Of a stretch of DNA of 64,000 nt, positions 17,033 to 25,502 are shown one piece after another. Position 1 is the stretch's first letter. Each line of letters starts with the position of its first letter. The DNA is from Paraburkholderia tagetis (GTDB lineage: Bacteria; Pseudomonadota; Gammaproteobacteria; Burkholderiales; Burkholderiaceae). Under the pieces are notes generated by a model that searched no databases, had not been told where the DNA came from, and saw only the letters and a program-made list of their open reading frames with translations. The stretch lies in NCBI RefSeq assembly GCF_022213065.1, contig NZ_JAKLJA010000011.1:62001-126000 (forward strand), in the 5' to 3' direction. The position numbers and the translations under genes were made by a program.

Positions 17033-17731
17033 ATGACCGATGTGACGCAGGACGGGACCGATCATCTACGCCAGCGCACCGGCGAGCACGATGGGCCTGA
17101 TGGGCCCGATGAGCGCATCGAACGTCCGGGCCGCCGCCATTTCGTGACTATCACGACGGGCGCTTGCGCCGCCGCAGCGCTCGCTTTTGCGTGGGCCGGC
17201 CGGGGTGCGCAGCACGCGTTCGGCATTGCAGACGCGCTGGCTGCCCCGCCTGCCGCCGGCCCTGCTGCTTCCGGCGCCGCCGTCGCGCCTGCTGCGGACA
17301 GCGGCTACACCGCCTTCATCGCACTCTCCCAGCACTTGACCGGCCGCACGCACTTCGACGCCGTGCTCGGCCAGCGCATCTACGCCGCGCTTGCGCGCGC
17401 GAGCAGCCAGTTCGAGCAGAACGTCGGCGCGCTCGACACGTGGATCAAGGGACACGGCGGCGTGCCTTCGGACACGGTCACGGCTGCGCTCAAGACCGAT
17501 CGGCCGGAACTCGCCGCGACCGTCGGCGACATCATGCGCGCGTGGTATCTCGGGCTCGTGGGCGAAATGCCGAAGGTGCAGGTGCTGGCCTACGAGAAAG
17601 CGCTGATGTTCGATCCGGTCAGCGACGTGCTGACGATCCCGTCGTATTGCCGCGACGTGCCGTTCTATTGGACGAAGAAGCCCGCGGACATGCCCGCCGC
17701 TACCGTGGCTGCGCTGTTTGCAGCCAGATAA
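17033..17731 (+). CDS. sugar dehydrogenase complex small (gamma) subunit with Tat signal
   Basis: This 232-residue protein resembles the gamma (hitchhiker) subunit of Burkholderia FAD-dependent glucose dehydrogenase and the subunit 3 of gluconate/sorbitol dehydrogenases. It has a twin-arginine signal near residues 35-70 (RRHFVTITTG then a hydrophobic stretch ending at ADALA). In known complexes this signal exports the cofactor-loaded alpha subunit. The mature part contains YTAFIALSQHLTGR and RAWYLGLVG, typical of the family. GGAG lies 7 nt before the ATG. It leads the gamma-alpha-beta order. Confidence 0.88.
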   Translation: MTDVTQDGTDHLRQRTGEHDGPDGPDERIERPGRRHFVTITTGACAAAALAFAWAGRGAQHAFGIADALAAPPAAGPAASGAAVAPAADSGYTAFIALSQHLTGRTHFDAVLGQRIYAALARASSQFEQNVGALDTWIKGHGGVPSDTVTAALKTDRPELAATVGDIMRAWYLGLVGEMPKVQVLAYEKALMFDPVSDVLTIPSYCRDVPFYWTKKPADMPAATVAALFAAR

Positions 17732-17871
17732 AGCGGGTAATAAAGGCGCCAACGAAGCGGCGGTAACCAAGCGGCGCTAACAAAGCAGTAAAAAAGCAGT
17801 AAAGCGGTTGGCGGGGCGGCTCGCGCCAGGTCCTCACAAGACGAAGAAAGCCAGAACAACGAGGGACGACA

Positions 17872-19476
17872 ATGGCGATCAAGCATTCTGCCGACGTAGT
17901 CATAGTCGGCTCCGGCGTGGCGGGCAGTCTGGTCGCGTACCAGATGGCCCAGGCCGGCGCATCGGTGATCCTGCTCGAAGCAGGGCCGCGTCTTGCGCGC
18001 TGGCAGATCGTCGAGAACTTCCGCAATTCGCCGGCCAAGGCCGACTTTGCGACGCCGTATCCGTCCGCGCCCTATGCGCCGCATCCGCAATATTCGCCGC
18101 CCAACGACTACCTCGTGCAGAAGGGCGACTATCCGTACAACTCGCAATACTTGCGGCTCGTGGGCGGCACCACGTGGCACTGGGCGGCAGCCGCCTGGCG
18201 CCTGCTGCCCGCCGACTTCCGCCTGAAGACGCAGTACGGCGTGGGCCGCGACTGGCCGTATCCGTACGAGACGCTCGAACCGTGGTATCTGGCCGCCGAA
18301 GCCGAGCTGGGCGTCTCGGGCCCGGATCCGGCGCAGCACGACCTGGGCTCGCCGCGCTCGAAACCCTACCCGATGAGCATGCTGCCGCTCTCGTATATGG
18401 ACCAGCGCTTTAGCGACGTGCTCAACGCCAACGGCTTTCACGTGGTGCCCGAGCCCGTCGCGCGCAACAGCCGCCCTTACGATGTGCGCCCGACTTGCTG
18501 CGGCAACAACAATTGCATGCCCATCTGTCCGATCGGGGCGATGTACAGCGGCGTCGTGCATGCGGACAAAGCCGAGCGCGCGGGCGCCCAGCTCATCGCC
18601 CAGGCCGTGGTGTATCGCATCGAGGCCGACAACAAAGGCCTCATCACCGCGGTGCATTACAAGGACCCGCACGGCAACAGTACGCGCGTGACGGGCAAGC
18701 TCTTCGTGCTGGCCGCCAACGGCATCGAGACGCCCAAGCTCATGCTGATGTCCACCAGCGATGCATTTCCTCATGGCATCGGCAACCGTTCGGACCAGGT
18801 GGGCCGCAACCTCATGGACCATCCGGGCACGGGCGTCACGTTCCTTGCCAACGAGCCATTGTGGCCGGGGCGCGGGCCGATGGAGATGACCTCGGTGGTG
18901 AACTTCCGCGATGGCGCATTCCGTTCCGATTACGCCGCGAAGAAGCTGCATCTTTCGAACGGCGTGGCGACGCCGGCCGTGACCGCCGCGCTCATCAAGA
19001 ACGGCGTGACGGGTGCCGAACTCGACCGCGAGATCCGCGAGCGCGCCGCGCGCACGCTCAACATCAACAGCTTCCACGAGCATCTGCCCGAGCCGCAGAA
19101 CCGCGTGCTGCCATCGGGCGAGCACAAGGACACGCTCGGCATCCCGCGGCCCGAGATCTACTACTCGATCAACGATTACGTGAAGAAGAGCGCCGCCAAT
19201 ACCCACGAACTCTACGCGCAGATCGCGCAGCTTTTCGGCGGCACGGAGGTTGCTTTCGACGATACCTTCGCACCCAACAACCACATCATGGGCACGACGA
19301 TCATGGGCGCGAACCCGGCCGATTCGGTCGTCGACGCCGACTGCCGCACACACGACCATTCGAACCTGTTCGTCGCCAGCAGCGCGGTGATGCCGACGGC
19401 GGCCTCCGTGAACTGCACGCTGACCATTGCCGCGCTGGCGCTCAAGCTGGCCGACAAGCTGCGGCGCGAGCTTTGA
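17872..19476 (+). CDS. FAD-dependent sugar dehydrogenase catalytic (alpha) subunit, GMC family
   Basis: The protein oxidises a sugar or polyol in the periplasm with FAD and passes electrons to the cytochrome subunit. It has 534 residues: an FAD dinucleotide fold at the start (VVIVGSGVAGSLVA), LRLVGGTTWHWAA, the cysteine cluster TCCGNNNCMPICPIGAMY near 205-222 that holds a 3Fe-4S centre in this family, and the GMC C-terminal signature with APNNHIMGTTIMG and a late ASVNCTLTIAALAL. It has no signal peptide, in line with export on the gamma subunit. By remembered sequence it is close to B. cepacia FAD-GDH, but substrate (glucose, gluconate or sorbitol) cannot be fixed here. Confidence 0.93.
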   Translation: MAIKHSADVVIVGSGVAGSLVAYQMAQAGASVILLEAGPRLARWQIVENFRNSPAKADFATPYPSAPYAPHPQYSPPNDYLVQKGDYPYNSQYLRLVGGTTWHWAAAAWRLLPADFRLKTQYGVGRDWPYPYETLEPWYLAAEAELGVSGPDPAQHDLGSPRSKPYPMSMLPLSYMDQRFSDVLNANGFHVVPEPVARNSRPYDVRPTCCGNNNCMPICPIGAMYSGVVHADKAERAGAQLIAQAVVYRIEADNKGLITAVHYKDPHGNSTRVTGKLFVLAANGIETPKLMLMSTSDAFPHGIGNRSDQVGRNLMDHPGTGVTFLANEPLWPGRGPMEMTSVVNFRDGAFRSDYAAKKLHLSNGVATPAVTAALIKNGVTGAELDREIRERAARTLNINSFHEHLPEPQNRVLPSGEHKDTLGIPRPEIYYSINDYVKKSAANTHELYAQIAQLFGGTEVAFDDTFAPNNHIMGTTIMGANPADSVVDADCRTHDHSNLFVASSAVMPTAASVNCTLTIAALALKLADKLRREL

Positions 19477-19499
19477 GGCGGCCGACAGAAGGACCGACG

Positions 19500-20903
19500 A
19501 TGAATAAAAACATGTCCGCCGCCGAACGTGCCCAGCGTGCCCAGCGTGCATACCGTGCTCGCCTCACGCTTGCCGCGCTGCTGTTCTGCACGTTTGCGCT
19601 CTACGTGGCGTGGCACGCCGCGCATGATCCGGAGCCGCGCCCCTTCGACGAAGTGCTGCTGCCGGCCGCGCACGGCGAAGGCCCGGCCGCATCGGGCGAC
19701 GCCGCTGCGCGCCCGGAGATCGTGAAGCGCGGCGAGTACCTTGCGCGCATGGGCGATTGCGCCGCATGCCATACCGCCGACCCGAGCCGGCCGTTCGCGG
19801 GCGGTCTCGCGATCAACACGCCGTTCGGCAAGATCTACACACCCAACATCACGCCCGACCCCGACACCGGCATCGGCCAGTGGACCGACTCCGACTTCAT
19901 GCGCGCGATGCACGAGGGCGTGGGCAAGAGCGGCGAGCGGCTCTATTCCGCGTTTCCGTACGTGGAGTTCACGCGCGTGACGGAGCAGGACGTGGTCGCG
20001 ATTCGCGCATACCTGAACACGCTCGCACCGATCCATTACAAGCCGCCTGCAAACGCGCTGCGATTCCCGTTCAATCAGCGCTGGCTGATGATGTTCTGGA
20101 ATCTCTTCAATTTCGACGAAGGCCGCTTCGTGCCCGATCCGCAAAAGAGCGCCGAGTACAACCGCGGCGCCTATCTGGTCGAAGGGCTCGCGCACTGCGA
20201 GGAGTGCCACACGCCGCGCAACTTCATGCAGGGCCTGAAGTCGAGCGGACGCTTCTCGGGCGCGACGCAGGCGGGCTGGCAGGCGTACAACATCACGCCG
20301 GACCGCGCGGGCGGCATCGGCGGCTGGAGCGACGACGCGCTCATGAGCTATCTCACCACCGGCGTGGCCGCCGGCCACGCGAACGCCGCCGGGCCGATGG
20401 CCGAGGTCGTGCAGAACTCCACGCAGTATCTGAGCGCCGAGGACCAGCGCTCGATCACCGCTTATTTGCGCGGACAACAGCCGGTGGCGGGCGGCGTGAC
20501 GCGCTCGCGCGATTCGTTCGGCAAACCCGCCAACGACGACGTCACCGCGCTGCGCGGCACCACGATCACGAGCGTGAACGGTGCACAGCTATTCGTGGCG
20601 AACTGCGCGAGCTGCCACAACTGGACCGGCGCAGGGGTGGGCGCGAGCGCGCCGGGCGCGTATCCGTCGCTCATTCACAACAGCGTGGCGGGCGCCGCGA
20701 GCCCGGGCAATCTGACGATGACGATCCTGCACGGCGTGCGACGCCAGACCCGGGACGCTGACGTGCTGATGCCGGCGTTCGGCGACGAGCTAAGCAACGA
20801 CCAGGTGGCGGCCATTGCGAACTACGTGACGAAGCAGTTCGGCGACCCGCACGCGAGCATCACGCCGGACCAGGTGGCGGCGCTGCGGGCGCAGGCGCAA
20901 TAA
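19500..20903 (+). CDS. triheme cytochrome c (beta) subunit of the sugar dehydrogenase
   Basis: This 467-residue membrane-anchored cytochrome c accepts electrons from the FAD subunit and delivers them to the respiratory chain. There is one N-terminal hydrophobic segment (about 22-40). Three haem motifs follow, CAACH near 86, CEECH near 236 and CASCH near 371. The ATG at 19500 has AGAAGGA upstream; the reading frame stays open much further 5' but overlaps the alpha gene entirely, so the long version was rejected. The start lies 23 nt after the alpha stop. Confidence 0.93.
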   Translation: MNKNMSAAERAQRAQRAYRARLTLAALLFCTFALYVAWHAAHDPEPRPFDEVLLPAAHGEGPAASGDAAARPEIVKRGEYLARMGDCAACHTADPSRPFAGGLAINTPFGKIYTPNITPDPDTGIGQWTDSDFMRAMHEGVGKSGERLYSAFPYVEFTRVTEQDVVAIRAYLNTLAPIHYKPPANALRFPFNQRWLMMFWNLFNFDEGRFVPDPQKSAEYNRGAYLVEGLAHCEECHTPRNFMQGLKSSGRFSGATQAGWQAYNITPDRAGGIGGWSDDALMSYLTTGVAAGHANAAGPMAEVVQNSTQYLSAEDQRSITAYLRGQQPVAGGVTRSRDSFGKPANDDVTALRGTTITSVNGAQLFVANCASCHNWTGAGVGASAPGAYPSLIHNSVAGAASPGNLTMTILHGVRRQTRDADVLMPAFGDELSNDQVAAIANYVTKQFGDPHASITPDQVAALRAQAQ

Positions 20904-20977
20904 CGACGCGGCGTGCCGCGCGCGGGCGGTGCGGCAACCGCTCGCGAAACGATAATTGGCCCGCATACGGAGTAGCC

Positions 20978-21733
20978 ATGCGGCGCTATGATGAAGCGAT
21001 GACGCCTACTCTTGCTCCTGTCGTTCAGCATCACGCAGCCAATGCGGCCGGTCGCGATTTCGTGATCGGCGACCTGCACGGCTGCGTGGACGCCTTGCGT
21101 TATCTGCTTCACAAAGTCGGCTTCGATGCCACCCGCGACCGCCTGTTTTCGGTGGGCGATCTCGTCGATCGCGGCGACCAGTGCGAAGAGGCGCTTGCGC
21201 TGCTCGACAAGCCCTGGTTCTACGCCGTGCTCGGCAATCACGAAGACGCGCTGTGCGCCGTCGTGCAAGGACGCCTCGCACGGTTTCGCTGGTATGGCAT
21301 CGGCGGGGGCTGGGCGCAAGGGCTGCCCGACCAGGCGCTGGCCGAGCATGCGAAGCGGCTGCGCGAGTTGCCGCTCGTGCGCGTGGTGGGCGAGGGCGCG
21401 GCGCGCTTTAACGTGCTGCACGCGGAATTTTTCGGCGACGACGCCGAACTCGACTCCGGCCAGTTCGTTGCCGAAGTGCGCGAGCGCATGCTGTGGGGAC
21501 GCGAGCTGGCCCTCAACCCGGCCACCCAGGCGCATTACGCGCTTTCGCTCACTTACTGCGGACACACTCCGATGCGCGAGCCGCGCCAGATCGGCTCGCA
21601 GATGTTCATCGACACGGGTGCGTTCATTCCTGAAGGACGCCTGACGATGGTCGAGGCGCTCACGCCCCGGCACTGGTCGATTTCCGTACAGGCGGCGCGC
21701 GCGATGGGCGCGGCAGAGATGGCGCTGCCCTGA
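20978..21733 (+). CDS. metallophosphoesterase, PP1/lambda-type Ser/Thr phosphatase
   Basis: A 251-residue cytoplasmic phosphatase of the PPP family (PrpA/PrpB-like). Metal-binding motifs are in order: GDLHG near 25, GDLVDRG near 56 and GNHE near 84, with a later YCGHTPM supplying the last histidines. The length suits bacterial phosphoprotein phosphatases; diadenosine tetraphosphatase activity is a second option. GGAG lies 6 nt before the ATG. It is probably a single-gene unit, convergent with the RES toxin gene. Confidence 0.87.
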   Translation: MRRYDEAMTPTLAPVVQHHAANAAGRDFVIGDLHGCVDALRYLLHKVGFDATRDRLFSVGDLVDRGDQCEEALALLDKPWFYAVLGNHEDALCAVVQGRLARFRWYGIGGGWAQGLPDQALAEHAKRLRELPLVRVVGEGAARFNVLHAEFFGDDAELDSGQFVAEVRERMLWGRELALNPATQAHYALSLTYCGHTPMREPRQIGSQMFIDTGAFIPEGRLTMVEALTPRHWSISVQAARAMGAAEMALP

Positions 21734-21750
21734 GCGCTTTCTGGCCTTTC

Positions 21751-21786
21751 GCGCCATGTCCTGCCATGTCCCGCCATGTCCCGCCA
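21751..21786. repeat. 10-bp tandem repeat
   Basis: Three in-phase 10-mers (GCGCCATGTC, CTGCCATGTC, CCGCCATGTC) plus a partial fourth follow the phosphatase stop, in the gap between convergent genes. Seen directly; no function is assigned. Confidence 0.8.
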
Positions 21787-21866
21787 ATTCCAGGGTACGC
21801 GACGTTCGTGTGACTGGTTGCGCGCGCTTGCATCGCCGCGCCTGCGGGTTGGCCCGCTTGTGCGGC

Positions 21867-22700
21867 CTACCTGAGCGCTTTGCCGTAGGCGGCGGTCAAC
21901 TCGAACACCATGTCGATGGTTTCGCCGTTCCAGTTGTATTCGAGGTAGGCGGCGTGATGGCACGCGTGCAGCAGTGTCGTGCGCAATGCGGCGAGGCATT
22001 CGCCGCCCGCGTCGCGCACCGATGGATAAGCGATGCCAGGCGCGCCTGCCGCCCGCAGCGCGCGGCCCAGCGCCTGACCCGCCGCGTAGTCGTCCGGCGC
22101 GAGCACGGCCGGGTCGAACGGGTCGGGCCCATGAGCGGATGCTTGCCCAGGTGCGGGAGGCGGGCGCAGATCGGCAACCGTGCCTTGCGCGATCACCGTA
22201 TAAAGGCGCATCTGCTGGCGCAGTGGCGGCTCGCGCGTCGCAGCGAGAAAGCGGCCTGCGTGAAAGCGCGTCTCGGCAATGGCCGTCGCACGCGTGCGCG
22301 CACAGTAGAACACGCCGTAGGTGCCATCGGAAAACCGGCTGCCCTGCGGGTTCAGGTGCGTGAAGGCGGCCATGATCGGACCGTAGCCGGGGCCAAAGCG
22401 GCGCTCTTCGCGCGGTACGAGATCGAGGTCGCCAGTCTCCGTGCGCAGGCGGTCGTTGGTCAGCGCTTCGAGTGCATAGAGCGCTTCGAAGTCCTCGGGC
22501 GAGGCCACCCGGTCGAACAGATTCACGGCGGGAAAGCGCGTGGGAGCCACGCGGAATGCGGGCGACCAGTCGAGCGCTGCGCTGCGCCAGCGCGTCTGCC
22601 AGTCCGTGTCAGCCGGGGACGCCGGGGACGCCGGGGCTGGGCCAGCGGTGCCGCCCGGCGTCGATTTTTGTGCCGCCTCTTGTGTCGTGTGCTTTTTCAC
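21867..22700 (-). CDS. RES-domain toxin
   Basis: RES toxins are ADP-ribosyltransferase-like proteins; characterised members deplete NAD+ (MbcT) or modify Prs (ParT). The 277-residue product has a Pro/Ala-rich lead, then FRVAPTRFPAVNLF near 48, RFSDGTYGVFYCARTRATAIAE near 122-143 containing the conserved R-x3-G-x3-Y pattern, a His in ETRFH, and a C-terminal region LEYNWNGETID. It starts with GTG overlapping the antitoxin stop by 4 nt (GTGA), the expected antitoxin-first layout. It is longer than typical RES proteins. Confidence 0.88.
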   Translation of the reverse strand: MKKHTTQEAAQKSTPGGTAGPAPASPASPADTDWQTRWRSAALDWSPAFRVAPTRFPAVNLFDRVASPEDFEALYALEALTNDRLRTETGDLDLVPREERRFGPGYGPIMAAFTHLNPQGSRFSDGTYGVFYCARTRATAIAETRFHAGRFLAATREPPLRQQMRLYTVIAQGTVADLRPPPAPGQASAHGPDPFDPAVLAPDDYAAGQALGRALRAAGAPGIAYPSVRDAGGECLAALRTTLLHACHHAAYLEYNWNGETIDMVFELTAAYGKALR

Positions 22701-23131
22701 GCCCAGCCGCCCCGCATCGCGTCAAGGTACTGACGCACCGCCACGAGGTCGCTGACATTGCCCGCGAGCATGCGGTCGAGCGCGCGCCGGCCGCCGAACG
22801 GCGGCGCGCTGTTGGGGCGCTTGACCCAGGCATCGGCGGCGGCGGGGGGCGGCAGGAGGATCTGCAGCGCCTTGTAGATGCCGAGCAGCAGCGAAAGGCG
22901 CTCGAGCGTGTCGCGGCCGAGGCGCGCGGATTGGGGTTCCTGCTTCCATTTGAAGAACGTCGAGCGGCCGGGCGAGCCGAGCAGGATGATCTGCTCTTCC
23001 GTGGAGAGATCCCAGTCGCGCGCGATATTGAAAAAAGCGCGCAGACCGGCCGCCGACATCTCGGTCAGCGACGGCTCGGCGCCGGGATGCCGCGCTCGGG
23101 CGGCGGACGACGATGTGTGCGCGTGTGGCAT
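22697..23131 (-). CDS. Xre/MbcA/ParS family antitoxin (DUF2384)
   Basis: The 144-residue protein has an N-terminal Xre-like helical DNA-binding part (EEQIILLGSPGRSTFFKWKQ near 46-65) and the C-terminal DUF2384 region with ALDRMLAGNVSDLVAVRQYL, which in solved MbcA and ParS proteins wraps the toxin. It has an AAGGA ribosome site and overlaps the toxin by 4 nt. It probably represses its own promoter in the AT-rich gap upstream. Confidence 0.88.
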   Translation of the reverse strand: MPHAHTSSSAARARHPGAEPSLTEMSAAGLRAFFNIARDWDLSTEEQIILLGSPGRSTFFKWKQEPQSARLGRDTLERLSLLLGIYKALQILLPPPAAADAWVKRPNSAPPFGGRRALDRMLAGNVSDLVAVRQYLDAMRGGWA

Positions 23132-23255
23132 GGCTTAGTCCTTATATGAACTTTTTAATGATGCTAGTCCATATCTGGATTTTTGCAAATTTTGATTGGA
23201 TATAATCGCGGGCCGATCCAGGCGGGACAAGAACGGTTATCGAGGGAGGAGCGGC
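23132..23255. promoter_or_regulatory. AT-rich divergent promoter/operator region of the toxin-antitoxin pair
   Basis: Bases 23140-23210 are much richer in A and T than the surroundings. On the plus strand there is a perfect TATAAT at 23201-23206 that could serve the secreted-protein gene; its -35 is weak. Imperfect inverted elements around CCATATCTGGAT (23170-23181) and ATTGGATATAA (23195-23205) are candidate antitoxin operators. Functional roles are inferred. Confidence 0.5.
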
Positions 23256-23978
23256 GTGCGGAAAGTGGCAGTGATGGTCGCGGCATGGTGGATGTCGACG
23301 TCGATGGCATGGGCCGTCGCGCCGGCGGCGGCAGCGCAGCGCGGTGGACAGGGCGGTGGGGCGGTGTACGGAACGGCGGCCGCTGGCGCCACGGCACACC
23401 GGCAGGCGGTGCCGGGCGGGCATGTTGGAGCCGCGCAGGCGAGTCCACGCAAGGGCGGCAAGGACGGGAAGCACGCTGGGACCGAGTCGCAGCACGGCGC
23501 GAAGCGCGCGAAGGCCGGCGCGGCCGCGCCGCATACCGCCCGAACCGCGCGATCCGAGAATTCTGTGAAGGCAGCGAAGGCAGCGAAGGCAGGACGCACG
23601 TCGGCTCATGTACAGCATCGTGCGAAGATCCCGACGAAATCGGCGGCACATATTGCACCGGAGACCTCGCAACAGGCGCGTGCCCGCACGCATTCGCCCA
23701 AGCCCGCGGCGTCCAGGTCGGCCGTATCCAAGCCGTCCGCGCGTGGGCTGGCCGCAACCCGGTCGTCTGCAACTCGGCCGTCCACACCTCGGCCGGCCAC
23801 CCCTAAGCCGTCCGCGCGTGGGCCGTCCACACCTCGGCCGACCGCACCGAAGCACGCGCCGGCCAGGCCCGCCGTGGTTCACCCGGCGCCGAACCACAGG
23901 CTCGTGGTCGAGGCGCCTGCGGCACAATCGCAGCACGCGATTCCGCAGCCACATGAACTTCCGCCGATTCTGAGCTAA
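23256..23978 (+). CDS. secreted low-complexity basic protein, unknown function
   Basis: The family was not recognised. A GTG start at 23256 has GGGAGGAG just upstream and opens a signal peptide (RKVAVMVAAWW then a run to VAPAAAAQ). The 240-residue product is then almost wholly Ala, Pro, Lys, Arg, Ser, Thr, Gly and His. Its C-terminal half holds degenerate repeats around KPSARG, STPRP and ATPKP, and it ends in PQPHELPPIL. No cysteine or catalytic motif is evident. The composition suggests an extended periplasmic or DNA/polyanion-binding protein. The antisense frame is also open, but lacks a start signal. Confidence 0.55.
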   Translation: MRKVAVMVAAWWMSTSMAWAVAPAAAAQRGGQGGGAVYGTAAAGATAHRQAVPGGHVGAAQASPRKGGKDGKHAGTESQHGAKRAKAGAAAPHTARTARSENSVKAAKAAKAGRTSAHVQHRAKIPTKSAAHIAPETSQQARARTHSPKPAASRSAVSKPSARGLAATRSSATRPSTPRPATPKPSARGPSTPRPTAPKHAPARPAVVHPAPNHRLVVEAPAAQSQHAIPQPHELPPILS

Positions 23979-24106
23979 TCCAGACCGATTCAAGCCGACC
24001 GAGCCGAATCGCGTAGCGCACGGGCTCAAATCCGTGCCACTTACGGCGCGTCCGGCACCGCGACCGGCATGCTTGCCGCTCACGCAGTCGCCTGCGCAAT
24101 CCACCC

Positions 24107-24958
24107 TCAAACAGCCCCAAGGCTCGACGCTAGCAACTGCAGCGTCGCGGCCGAGCGCGGCTCGCGCACGCGCGAGTGCAGCGTCACCCGCGAGACCGGC
24201 AACGGCGGCAGACCGTGCTTCGCCCCAACGTCGACCAGCGCTCGCGGCGCGATGCGCGGTGCCAGCGCCGATACGGCCAGCCCCGCCTCCAGCGCCGCGC
24301 CGACCGCTGCCACGCCACCGCCCACGAACACCTCCTGCCATGCGATGCCCGCCGCGTCGAGCGCGCTGATCGCCGCTGCGCGCACCGCGCAAGGCCCCGC
24401 GAGCAGGGCGAGTGGCAGCGGGGTGCCTGGCTCCCATTGCCATTCAGGCGAGGCGAGCCAGACCAGCGGCTCGTCGAAGAGCGGCCGTGCGCCGCCGCGC
24501 GGCGCCTCGTCGGCCTCCTGGCGGACGATCACGGCGTCGAGCCGCCGCTCGTCGAACTGCGCGAGCAACTGCGCCGAAAGCCCAAGATGCAGCGCGATCA
24601 CGAGCCCCGGATCATGGTCGCGCAGGAGCGCGAGCTGGCGGGCGAGCTGCGCGTCGGCGACATGCTCGCTCAATCCCAGCGAAAGGCGCCGCGACTCGCC
24701 GGCGAGCGTGCCGAGCGCGCGCTCATGCGCTCCCAGCAACTCGCGCGCGGCGCCCAGAAATGCGCGCCCGTCCGGCGAGAGCCGCACGACGCGCGGTGTG
24801 CGTTCGAGCAATTGCCGGCCAAGATGGGCTTCGAGCCGTTTGAGCTTGAGGCTCACGGCGGATTGAGTGGTATCGAGCGCGTCGGCGGCGCGCGTGAAGC
24901 TGCGCAGTTCGGCGACCAGGACGAACGCGCGCACGGCATCGAGATCGAGTGGTTTCAT
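24107..24958 (-). CDS. LysR-family transcriptional regulator
   Basis: A 283-residue LTTR with an N-terminal winged helix (FTRAADALDTTQSAVSLKLK near 21-40) and a periplasmic-binding-like effector domain. It is divergent from a tautomerase gene with a 115-base shared gap, the usual arrangement for LTTR control of the neighbour. The effector cannot be told from sequence. Confidence 0.92.
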   Translation of the reverse strand: MKPLDLDAVRAFVLVAELRSFTRAADALDTTQSAVSLKLKRLEAHLGRQLLERTPRVVRLSPDGRAFLGAARELLGAHERALGTLAGESRRLSLGLSEHVADAQLARQLALLRDHDPGLVIALHLGLSAQLLAQFDERRLDAVIVRQEADEAPRGGARPLFDEPLVWLASPEWQWEPGTPLPLALLAGPCAVRAAAISALDAAGIAWQEVFVGGGVAAVGAALEAGLAVSALAPRIAPRALVDVGAKHGLPPLPVSRVTLHSRVREPRSAATLQLLASSLGAV

Positions 24959-25073
24959 TGCAAATGAAAATGAATGAAATATTCGGCGATATCTATTTAT
25001 TATGACAGAGCGCGCCTAAGCTGTTCTCGTGGCAAATCAATCGCCATCCCATCCAACGCTGAAGGAGCCCGAC
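24959..25073. promoter_or_regulatory. divergent LysR/tautomerase control region
   Basis: The AT-rich stretch 24960-25010 contains ATAT-N6-ATAT (24979-24992), a plausible half-symmetric LTTR site. No clean -35/-10 pair was assigned. Role inferred from the divergent arrangement. Confidence 0.35.
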
Positions 25074-25457
25074 ATGCCATTCACCCGTATCGCCGTACGC
25101 GCAGGCAAGCCCGCAATCTATAGAAAGGCGCTCATGCAGGGCGTGCACCTTGCGCTGATGGAGGTGTTCAAGGCACCGGAGGACGACCAGTTCATGATCG
25201 TCACCGAACACGATGCCGATAATTTCGTTTTCGGGCGGCACTACCTCGGCATCGATCGCAGCGACGATCTCGTCATGATTCAGATCGCTGTGAGCAATAC
25301 GCGCGGGCAGGATCAGAAGAAGGCGCTGTTCGCGCAGATCGCCGAAAATCTCGCGCGCGATCCCGGCGTGCGGCGCGAGGATGTCTTCGTCAATCTCGTG
25401 GATGTCGCGCGTGAGAACTGGTCGTTTGGGAATGGAATCGCGCAGTACGCGACTTGA
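25074..25457 (+). CDS. tautomerase family protein
   Basis: A 127-residue member of the tautomerase superfamily, which uses an N-terminal proline freed by methionine removal. With the ATG at 25074 (AAGGAG upstream) the protein begins MPFTRIAVRAGK, placing Pro at position 1 of the mature chain; the longer in-frame start at 25029 would bury it and was rejected. Internal Arg residues (RGQ, RREDVFVNLVDV) fit this fold. Substrate unknown; expression probably depends on the divergent LysR protein. Confidence 0.88.
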   Translation: MPFTRIAVRAGKPAIYRKALMQGVHLALMEVFKAPEDDQFMIVTEHDADNFVFGRHYLGIDRSDDLVMIQIAVSNTRGQDQKKALFAQIAENLARDPGVRREDVFVNLVDVARENWSFGNGIAQYAT

Positions 25458-25479
25458 ACCTGTGGCGTGCCGCTGAACT

Positions 25480-25502
25480 CGCGCCGCAAGCATAGCGGCG
25501 CG
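25480..25502. terminator. 23-bp perfect hairpin after the tautomerase gene
   Basis: CGCGCCGC and GCGGCGCG pair perfectly around a 7-base loop, starting 22 bases after the stop. There is no T-run, so it may be a 3' end stabiliser and not a full intrinsic terminator. A near-identical hairpin lies before folE2 (50186-50208). The rest of the 300-base gap to 25757 shows nothing else convincing. Confidence 0.5.

Noticed and set aside
18495..19499. Upstream extension of the cytochrome subunit frame
   Set aside because: It overlaps the alpha subunit in another frame; the real start at 19500 has a ribosome site and membrane anchor.
17665..19551. 628-codon minus-strand frame across the FAD dehydrogenase gene
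   Set aside because: Antisense shadow of a strongly matched catalytic subunit; no domain and no ribosome site.
23142..24443. 433-codon minus-strand frame covering the secreted protein and part of the LysR gene
   Set aside because: No domain, composition of a shadow frame, and it collides with the LysR gene in a different frame.
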